Position numbers and translations under genes: made by a program | Shown: positions 55,972 to 64,000 of the stretch, piece by piece | Numbering within the stretch: the first letter of the stretch is position 1 | Layout: every line of letters starts with the position of its first letter | Assembly (NCBI GenBank): GCA_024663395.1 | Contig: JANFAH010000010.1 | Coordinates: 1,733,811 to 1,797,810, forward strand | Direction: 5' to 3' | Origin: Pisolithus tinctorius | Lineage: Eukaryota; Basidiomycota; Agaricomycetes; Boletales; Pisolithaceae | Length of the DNA: 64,000 bases | The notes under the pieces: model-generated | Told to the model about the DNA's origin: nothing | The model's input: the letters and a program-made list of their open reading frames with translations, nothing else | Databases searched by the model: none

Positions 55972-58203
55972 ATTTTTATGTACTGTAGGGTGTTTAAATG
56001 TGTCGCTATTTTCTGGCATGGGGATACAGACGTTTGGTACATTGAACATATACTCTTATAGATGATTCTTAATTAGGACATCCATAGTGGGCGTCAGTGA
56101 TCTCACAAAGCCTTATCCAGACTTCCGGACTTAACTCGGGTAAGCATCACGTGACTGGAAGTTGCGAGTGTCGTCCACTGATTCTGACTCGAGTCTCCGG
56201 ACCTAATTATGTAAAAACTCGTTTTCATAGTACGTTAATGCGTGGTAGGTATGACGACTAAACCAAAGCTGGAACCCTATTAACCCAGGACTCCCAGGAG
56301 CCACCTTCCAGACGTAATGCAGTTCCATTCGTCCATCAGAACATAATTTAGAACTAAACGTCGAGAAGCTCCTGTCGAGGGTCTGGTCTGGCTGCAATTA
56401 GATACTCAACAGGAATATCTCCCAGGGTGGAATTTTTGTACGAGGGTGGAAGGTTTCCCACTTCTGCGACAACTGGTTAGGTGTGTTGTACGTCCCTCCT
56501 TTTCTCGAAGTCGTAACTGGGCCAACCTTTCGCAACGATCGCTCTAACTCATCCCCATCCTGCCATCTGAAAATGTGTCAAACTGGGTTGACCTAGCGCA
56601 CCTGTGAGCAGATTTGGCCCACCAATGCCCCAAATCCTCAGAAAAGATGCATTTTGACAGGCAGCACCGTTTCAGGTCCTCTGACGACCTTCAATTCGGA
56701 GATCAATTCCAAGCAGTGCGACCCTCTCCACCTCACGTTAATTCGCTCGCCGTCAACTTTGGTCTAGAAAAGCGTGATGTAAGCACGGATGTGCGGGTTC
56801 TCCTTCAGACGGCTTTGATTCGCTATCACGGTCGCCCTTGCCCCATCCTAGCCCAGCGAAGGAGCCAGATGATGCCGTTGCAGCAATCATTACCAGGGAT
56901 CTGGGCATGCTGAAGCTCTTCTTGGGAAGGAATGTCCGCTCACACCACCGTCTCTCCCTCCGGAGATCTCTGAAGTTCTGGTTTCCGCTAACCCAACCAC
57001 TCCGAGCCAACAAGACGTTGTGCGGTAGACAAAGAATTCATGTCGTTCGTGACAGCCGGAGCAGTCTACTGTGCGAGACGAAGTCCCATCGCTGGATGTT
57101 GATGCAATGCTGTTGGACTACGAGTTGCCTTGTTATGGCTAAGCTTAGGCGTCGCCTAAGTGGTTTGGGTGAATATGAAGGGTGATGCTGGCATGAAGAG
57201 CGTGGACGGGCAGTGGCGCCGACCCAAGAGCATGGAGAACATTGGTATATGGAATGGCGTTTACCAGATTTAGAACTCATAGACTGCAGTATCCATCCCC
57301 CGTGTGAGGTCTGTCCACATTAATGAATTGCCCAGGTATCATCTTTACTGCGAGGATGGTGAGGAAAATTCGACATGGTCAACGGTTAAGAGTCCTCCGT
57401 ACGTTCTCGTCAGCAGACCGATTATTCAGCTATATCATGGTGCAGTCCACCGAAACTCGTCCGTACAGCAAGGGCATTACAATGCAATGGAATGTTTCAC
57501 AATTCAGCACCAGCAGATGATATCGGCATTGTCGAAGGAGGTATGTTGGAGGGTAGATCCGGAAAAAATATATGAGGTTGACATATAACGTTTCATGCGA
57601 TTAGTGAAATCCCGAGAAACTGAAACCCACACCACCTGAGATCTGGCACGCAGAGTCGAGAATGCCAGCCCAAGGGACGAAATTCTTGGTTCTTACTTCC
57701 ATCCCTGCTTTGGATCATCGTCATGTTGTTTGTAATTCAAGACTTCTGCCTCGAGAAGGGGATTTAACCCACTTCGACCCACTCAATGTGTTATGGCCAA
57801 TGTCTCCTTGGTACGTCCCGGTAGTCAATATTCAAGAGCATCCTCACTGGGGTGAACTAAGACCTAAACCGGTGCAGTCTGTTAGGAATAGCGCAGCAAG
57901 ATCACAATTACTCAAGTACCGTAGTTGGCAGATACAACCATAGAGCGATTCGGTATCAGACACCAACTCCTTTGTCCACGAAAACGTGTCGGACTTTATG
58001 CCGATTCTCCACCTTGCCCTGCCTTAGTCTTGATGGTGATCCTAAGTCAATTACAGCAGGAGTCGTACCCTAAGGCACTCCTCGCTGAGTCGTGCTCTAT
58101 CGTACCAAAACTTCAGGGCCAAATTGAATATCACCTCAACCTATATGCATGGCGTAAGTTCCCTAAGTTCTGCACACGGCACAAAGCTTACACGGACAGT
58201 ATC
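55972..58203. other. Intergenic region, ORFs not recognised
   Basis: Plus-strand ORFs at 56614-57185, 57304-57588 and 57662-57943 could be exons of a decayed gene. Pieces such as ELPRYHLYCEDGEENSTWST are protein-like, but I cannot join them or name a family. Confidence 0.3.
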
Positions 58204-59912
58204 ATGGGAGGCGGCAGCGACATCTCGTCTTCGCCACCAACGACATTGAGCGAAGAGTTCCTTTCCATGCTCACAACTGCTGACGCAGAAGAGCTCGACG
58301 AAGTAATTGATGCACTCCGCCTTGCAATAGTCTGTGCAAGCCAGTGGCGCAATAGTTTTGCGCCAGCTGCTTGCCTACCAGGCGATGTGCTCCTTCTCAT
58401 ATTCGAGCTTGGATTGGAAAACAGAGACACCTCCACGCTCAGGAGCTTGAGCCAGGTGTGCTCGAGGTGGCGGTCGATCATTCTTCAAGCTCCACTCCTT
58501 TGGTGCAAGGCTCTAAATCTTGTCGACAGCGCAATGTGGGTCGCCGAAATCCTTAGACGAACTCAAGCCGTACCCCTAGACATCCACTTCGACACAGCAG
58601 AAGACAATACTGGCTACGCAATTCCCAATCTCACCACGATACTAGCCAACTACTTCGAGAGATGTGCAAACCTCCACATCGAGGGATACGGGGACGACAT
58701 AGAGGAAGTTTTGGGCACTGCCATTACGGCCAGTGAAGCGCCATTTCTTCGTTCTCTGTCGATCTGCAACATTTCGTGTTCAAAATTTTTGGACAGCGAG
58801 GCAAATATCCCTGACTCCATTTTTTCTATTTCAATCCCATGCCTCACCTCCCTCCATCTCGAAGGCTGTATATTCAGCTGGGATGTCATTCGCACAGAGC
58901 TAGCACCTCACTCTCTGTGGCTATCTTCACTTCGTATTCGCAACTTTCGCATCCAATCAGCTGGTACTGTCTCTCAGTTACTTTCTGTTCTAGCATTACT
59001 TCCAGGCTTGGAGGACCTTTGGTTACAGGATTCTTTTGTCGACGGAGAAACGGATCGGGACACACGCGTTTGCACAGTACATCTAGGGAAGCTAACTTCT
59101 CTTTATTTTGAATCATCCATAATGGCTGCGGCCAGGCTTCTGGGCGCACTCAGACTTCCATTACTTGCGAGGTTGGATGCGGTTGTCGATGCTGGCCAGC
59201 ACATCCGCGAGTTCATGGAAGGGCTTCAGCTAGCGACCCGCCAGATGGGAGGGCTCTTTTCCCTTCGTGTTCTCTATACACGCCGCCTTCTCATCTTTCA
59301 GTCAAACCACAATGACCAGTCTTCTATGCTACAGGTGACCTTCAAAGATTGGGTCTGTCCTGAACTGGCCATTCCCGACACTCGCCTCACTGACCTGATT
59401 AGAGTATTCCCACCGTTGTAGCAGTGCAAAGGGTGGAAGACTTTTGGGTGTCCCTTCCTGTGGGCATCGAGGAACGCCTCGCGGATCCCGATACTTGGAG
59501 TCACTTCTTCCGCCGACTGAGTATGATCTCATCTATCACCCTTGGCGCTCACCCCCCTGCATTCCTTATACGCACGCTATACCTGGATGCTCACCATCAT
59601 TGTACCCGAGCCCAATCACGACTCTTACCATCACTGGAAAGAATCACGCTGCCGCCAATCTATGAATTTGAAGTCCTCGCTGATGTTTTAGCTGAAGCAC
59701 GGAGCCGTGTCGGCATTCCGCTGACAGTCACCACTACTATGCAACACCAGTCGCATATGCCACAACGGACGGTCCAGCCACTTCAACCCACATACTCGAT
59801 CCGTCCAAATGTGCTGGCTTGGTTAGCTGATCCAGCAGTGCATCGTGCACAGGGCCACTCCTGGTTGGTGGATTATGATGGTGTGGACAGTGATGAATCA
59901 GACGATGAGTAG
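58204..59912 (+). CDS. F-box protein with leucine-rich C-terminal part
   Basis: F-box proteins recruit substrates to SCF ubiquitin ligases, and agaricomycetes carry hundreds. Exon 1 is 58204-59334 and exon 2 is 59403-59912, separated by a 68-bp intron (GTGACC...CACTGACCTGATTAG, with a CTGAC branch site). Both joints are in phase 0, giving 546 aa. The start is MGGGSDISSSPPTTLSEEFL. The F-box-like motif (LPGDVLLLIFELG...LRSLSQVCSRWRSIILQAPLLW) covers residues about 56-100. Leucine-rich strand-like repeats follow (FLRSLSICNISCS, LTSLHLEGCIFSW, LSSLRIRNFRI, LEDLWLQDSF). The tail is acidic (DYDGVDSDESDDE). Without the intron the gene would look frameshifted. No lesion was seen, so this is the best candidate for an intact host gene. 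Its substrate is unknown. Confidence 0.85.
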
Positions 59913-60140
59913 TAACCAGGCTGTGATTTTTGACTATAGTTATAATTCTTGGAATGCAACATTCCTTTTGCTACTAGGGTCTCGGCTTGGGCTTGAGAGG
60001 TCCTTCCTCCCATTCGCAGGTGTCCTGACCGATAACAAGGACGGAGGGGTGCACGTTAGTCTCCGGAGTCCCTAAGCTGACTAAAGACTCAATGGAAGGC
60101 GATCGCAAAATAAGTCACAGGCCGACAAAATCTTAGTAAC

Positions 60141-60425
60141 GTCGTGGACGCTTTGGACGAATGTCTCGGCTGTCGACTGATTGTATGCGCAACTTCGGAT
60201 CCACGCTCGAAACTGGCTCAAATCTCTGCAGTGTATTTGTCGTAATATCCCACAATCTGAAATGTGGAGCAATGCATCAGAATGCATCACGAAAGAAAGA
60301 CGGAAGATAATGTACTAACCTTCTTGTTGAATACACGATTCCGCTCGTTGATATACGTGATGTCGCCCTCTTCCTCATTCGGTCGATAGCCTCTTCGGAG
60401 TCAGCTTTTGACGATTTGCCTGAAA
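60141..60425 (-). repeat. Dispersed repeat, copy B (inverted relative to copy A)
   Basis: This is the inverted counterpart of 53500-53690. It shares the intron borders, the coding pieces (DITYINERNR, FNKKIVGYYDKYTAEI) and the same TGA, followed by S-S/F-E-R. It also shares AGTTGCGCATACAATCA and CAGGCAAATCGTCAAAA with the 52.8-53.85 kb region. Confidence 0.8.
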
Positions 60426-60510
60426 CGATGTCTATCTGCGCGGGAATTATGTAATTTATTCGCCGTCATTTTTGCGGCACCCCAGCTCATATATGACAAG
60501 TCGATAAAGC

Positions 60511-60712
60511 TGTGGACGATCACAGTATCATTACTTTGCACAAGAAGTACCTGTTCTGCTCACTCGGTGAAGATCAGTTCTTGACGACGTTGCTTCTCAA
60601 GCATTTCCCAACTTTTAGAACCAAGTTTATGCGGCGGCCCATACCATTGCTCTTGAGTCATGGTGCGTGTTGTTCTCGCAGCGATGTCATTGGGTTAATT
60701 CGACTGTCTACC
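60511..60712 (+). pseudogene. Chitin synthase catalytic-core fragment
   Basis: The frame reads VDDHSIITLHKKYLFCSLGE, then DQFLTTLLLKHFPTFRTKFM, which is the block before the catalytic motif in chitin synthases. After a deletion and frame change comes SQRCHWVNSTVYL, the family SQRRRWINSTVHN motif. The catalytic QRRRW is now QRCHW. Both Arg changes (to Cys and to His) are what CpG transitions of CGT give. Nothing before or after belongs to the enzyme, so this is an isolated fragment. The opposite strand and the sequence differ from the 3.2-6.1 kb relics. Confidence 0.75.
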
Positions 60713-60835
60713 TATGAATCATTTAATGCCAATGCAAACAAAGCCCTGTGTTGGTGCTTCCACTGTGGTATGCATGGTCAGGAAGTGTTCCCTGTACTGG
60801 CCCTCAAGCCCAGCATTGTTCGTGACTCATAGAGG

Positions 60836-62000
60836 GTGGAGAGGGGCCAACGCTCTCAATTAATGGCCTCGGCCTGTCAGCTCTCGAAAATACATACCGA
60901 CGCGACTAACAAGCATCTCCCATCCGGCTCTCGGTTTTCAGTTTCGTTGTACGGTGGCATGCGGGGTTTCGTTGTCACAGGGCGACCCCGTTCTCTGCGC
61001 GGCTTGGCCACAAACTGGCCGAAAGTCCGTGCGCCAAGCGGCATCGACCAGAGCAAGGTCCCCTACTCTCAGAGGGAGCCTGCGTTTGGCGTCCGTTTCT
61101 TAGTTGCTAACGCGCTGTACCACCGCGCATATATGGCAAAGGTTACCAACAAATTACGCAGCGAAGATCTCGAAGCTGGAGAACTCTGGCGCAGCGCTCC
61201 CACCGATCTCACCTGCCAACACACAGCCGAATGTTGGCGCAGTCGCGAAGCCAGTCTTCACGCCAAGCCCGGCACCACAAACGCATGCAGTTCACCTCCC
61301 CAGTCAATCAGCCGTCACCTGCAGCTCCCAACAACGTCCTTAGCAAACCCGATATTAAACCCTGTCCCGAATTCAAGGATTCACATGCCTCCGCTGCTAG
61401 ACGTGGTCGTCAGGCCACTCGTTCATCCAATCACAACTCCGTTGCGGGCGACGACTCCAACAACGACCAAGATTCCTCTCTAGCGTCCCGTAAGTGAAAA
61501 CACTGTCCTTTGCTACGCAACGACCCACTCTCAAATTCCCCTTTTTGTTCTCCAACGATTTCGGTCTTCCAGCTCTCCTATCACTAATGTGACCACACCC
61601 ATGAAGTACGGCGAAGACGTCGCATGCTCTTCTTCCACATCTCACCATGCCTTAAGTATCTTCAGGCAACCATCGAACTCCCCCTCGACGAACTCCTCGA
61701 CTCATGCAATGAAGAGACGCCCTCCACGCCTTCTGCATTGGACGCCAATGCCACCACAAAATGCACCGGGTCCGGTGACGTCGTCATGCAAGACCCCCCA
61801 GGTGCATACATGCACAGCTACATCCAAGGTCCTTCCCCTTCTATCTCCAAAACAGGCGCCACTCCTACACCCGGTACCAGTGCCACTTCAACCTCTGGTA
61901 CAAATACAGGCACGTAGTACAGATCCCAACGTCTCGCCTTCCACCACAGCTACGGTCACCAACTCCAGCACCGGCGCAGGTGCTCATCACCCAAACTAAC
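60836..62000 (+). CDS. Uncharacterised agaricomycete family gene, probably damaged
   Basis: The first ORF (from 60836) encodes SGSRFSVSLYGGMRGFVVTG, LRGLATNWPKVRAPSGIDQS, REPAFGVRFLVANALYHRAY, and NKLRSEDLEAGELWRSAPTD with LTCQHTAECW. The frame then changes near 61245 to HHKRMQFTSPVNQP and NVLSKPDIKPCPEFKDSHAS, ending in a Ser/Asp-rich part. After an intron-like gap comes KYGEDVACS (about 61605), and in another frame MLFFHISPCLKYLQATIELP with LDELLDSC (61624-61700), followed by Thr/Pro/Ser-rich sequence. The order of blocks matches a family I remember from mushroom genomes, always unannotated. Frame changes at 61245 and 61625 look like lesions or missed introns. Confidence 0.5.
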
Positions 62001-62399
62001 CCCAGTGCTGGTATCACTCATACTAAACCCGGTCCTAGCACGACGCTGGGACAACGCCGACCACAACACAGCTGTGGACGATGACAGCAACAACAGCTGC
62101 TGAAATGGCGACGATCACTGACGACTGACATTAGTCTATTGTAAATGTAATTACTAGTCCCACTGAACCGCTGTGTAGTCTTGGAATTGAGTCGTAATGC
62201 CAGCCACTTTGTTCCAATAACTCACAAGGTGTGGAAACCCGACCTTGCTTTTTCCGACAGACTTTCCCACAACCAGAGCTCAACATCATAGAAGAACACT
62301 ACAAGTTACATAAGCATTTCTGGATCTGGATCTGCTGCCAAATACTGCGCTTGTCACAATATTCTCTCTACAGAGTGGCCTAAGTTTGAGCGTTTCTGA
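62001..62399. other. Intergenic, nothing recognised
   Basis: No ORF of interest between the preceding gene and the CACTA-type gene. Confidence 0.4.
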
Positions 62400-64000
62400 C
62401 ACAGGTTGATTGGTAATGCGTCCGTGTGTGGTTTTTCATTGCCTGTGCTGGCAGTGCTATGATCACACCACTGTTCATCCTGTCACTGGGCACTCGGTGA
62501 GGGGACGCCACCTCGGGAGAAAGGAATATGCAGCACATCGTGCTGCGCAGAATGCAAGAGCTACAGCTGGTGCGACTGGTTCTCCAGTTTTTTCCTTCCA
62601 GTCCCTAACACGGTATTCCCTGAAGGCTCTTCGTGTTTTGGCACACATCGCGATCATCCTGATATGCCATCTCCGGCTGGGCCACTGTGTATGCCTTTGG
62701 TTCTGCAAGATGAAGCTTCTGCTGTGACCGAGGAACAGCCCCATGAACCACCCGACGGAGATGTTCTCCAGTATTTGCAATACCTGTCCGATCGAATGGC
62801 AGCACAAAAACGACGCTATGTGCAGAAGCGTACTCTGTATCCTTCTGTTTTCTGCGCCCATCATCCCCTTCATCTACTGTCTCGGAGAGCGTGGACGACG
62901 CCATTGATGGTCCTTTGTCCCTAACCCATGATACGAAAGGAGACCCTGACGTCCTCGAATACGAGGAATTGTTGTGCAGTGCATTAACTGCGGCACAAAA
63001 TGTGTCTTCGCATCCTAACGTGTATGTACGCTTGAAAGCCAGGGTCCTAGAGAGTGCAGCCAAAAACGAGATACGTTCCCTTCATGAGTCGAATCACAAA
63101 GAATGGATGCAACAGTATACCCGTCATGGCGCCCACAATGCCTCTGCAGACATCCAGACAGGTTGGTTTTCAGCTCTAAAATGCGATAAGCTATTCATCT
63201 TGCCATATCCAGAACGTTACTCACACTACTCCAATTTTTGATCCCATCTCTCTCCTCGTGCACATAATTGCTGCGGTTCTCCACCTCCTGTGTGGTGTTT
63301 CAATGGATCACTGCACGTTCATACTGTCTGGCCTGCGATTGTTGCTCAAACTATCACTTCCAATGCAGTCGGTGCCCTCTGGACAGCCATCCTCCGAACA
63401 GGCTTCCAATATTGTGGATAGCGTTCCCCGGGATATAAGATCAGTTGTAGATGCTCTCTCTCTCTCCCCGTCACAGAGGAGTTTGTTTGTTGTCCCAAGT
63501 GCTTCAGCTGCTACCCGCTAGAGTCCTTCCCTGAACGCTGCACCAATCAGGACACCCCATCTAGTGTAGTATGTCAGCAGCTACTGCGAAAGCAACTGAC
63601 CAGAGGGGGGCAGATAGATGACCCCCATGGGTACCCTCCAACACGGCTCTACGTTTATCATAACTTTAAGGAGTGGCTTGGCCGCCTTCATTCATGACCG
63701 GAGATTGAAAAGTACTTGGAGAAGAACCCAATAGTATTAGGCGGACAGGAGACGTCTGGCGTCTATCGGGATATATGGGACGCACCTGCTCTGCAAAAAT
63801 TCCTGGGCCCAGATGGACGCGATTTATCTCACCTGACTGTAGTGAAGGCCATACATCTTTAGCCTCAATATGGATGGCTTCAACCCTTTCCAAAGGAAAC
63901 AAGCTGGGAAGAAAGCTTCTTGCGGTGCGATTTATATGATATGCCTTAACCTTCCTCCAGAGATCCGCTACAAAGCTGAGAATATGTTCCTTGCCGGATC
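62400..64000 (+). pseudogene. 5' part of a CACTA-type (tnp2-like) transposase gene, cut by the window edge
   Basis: CACTA-type transposases move DNA elements by cut and paste. The N-terminal zinc-type block reads CLCWQCYDHTTVHPVTGHSV, then RGRHLGRKEYAAHRAA (about 62440-62560). Helical sequence follows (VLEYEELLCSALTAAQNVSS, about 62960). The core begins with CCPKCFSCYPLESFPERCTN, QDTPSSVVCQQLLRKQLTRG (about 63480-63610), FKEWLGRLH, PEIEKYLEKNPIVLGG, and IWDAPALQKFLGPDGRDLSH (about 63770-63830). In a different frame at the window's end it reads GAIYMICLNLPPEIRYKAEN. Lesions: a TGA where Arg is expected before PEIEKYL (about 63695) and a TAG and frame change near 63860. The remaining core would lie beyond 64000. 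Confidence 0.75.

Noticed and set aside
59335..59402. Apparent frameshift in the F-box gene
   Set aside because: A good GT-AG intron with branch site removes the segment in phase 0, so no lesion is needed.

Overview
The window looks like transposon-rich accessory DNA from a mushroom-forming basidiomycete (Agaricomycetes). The genes carry many short GT-AG introns of about 50-70 bp. The recognisable families are fungal: a chitin synthase with a DEK-C tail, a Smy2-like GYF protein, Plavaka, KDZ-Ulp1 and CACTA-type transposases, and a Ty3 chromovirus. Several multi-exon gene families resemble uncharacterised agaricomycete proteins. I see no rRNA, tRNA, CRISPR or bacterial-type operon.

Layout. 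1-3.2 kb: no recognisable gene. 3.2-6.1 kb (-): decayed and rearranged class V-type chitin synthase relics. 6086-14207 (+): a complete Ty3 (chromovirus) LTR retrotransposon inserted in the chitin synthase relic, with 705/714-bp LTRs and a CCATC target duplication. It has gag, pol with protease, RT, RNase H, integrase and chromodomain, and an antisense spliced gene between pol and the 3' LTR. 14.5-21.5 kb (-): a Plavaka transposase gene, a second gene downstream of it, and a 95-bp tandem repeat. 21.8-26.3 kb (-): a large multi-exon gene with duplicated exons. 27.1-32.1 kb: a KDZ transposase-Ulp1 peptidase gene (-) and a companion gene (+) meeting tail to tail with one base between their stops. 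33.7-40.6 kb (-): a 292-aa ORF, a degenerate TPR tract with a 24-C run, and a repeat-rich multi-exon gene. 40.9-44.0 kb (-): a pseudogene of a GYF-domain protein. 45.0-49.6 kb (-): a membrane/coiled-coil gene and a WD40-repeat gene. 51.4-56.0 kb: two small genes sharing a Y-N/D-L-R-S-R motif, plus repeats. 58.2-59.9 kb (+): an apparently intact F-box gene. 60.1-64.0 kb: more repeats, another chitin synthase fragment, an uncharacterised family gene, and the start of a CACTA-type transposase that runs off the edge.

The strongest observations concern the retrotransposon. Its predicted transcript start is complementary to the site just inside the 5' LTR over 11 bases, as in Tf1-type self-priming. 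The gag-pol junction has a slippery A6T heptamer followed by a potential H-type pseudoknot with 8-bp and 7-bp perfect stems. The antisense gene encodes a coiled-coil protein with a six-cysteine cluster. All 22 substitutions I count between its LTRs are CpG transitions. The same mutation type can explain the mismatch in the priming site, the stop in the antisense gene, and several stops in neighbouring relics. This points to CpG methylation/deamination as the main force inactivating the region.

Coordinates of ORFs are firm. Intron borders were read by eye, and family names rest on remembered motifs, not on a search.
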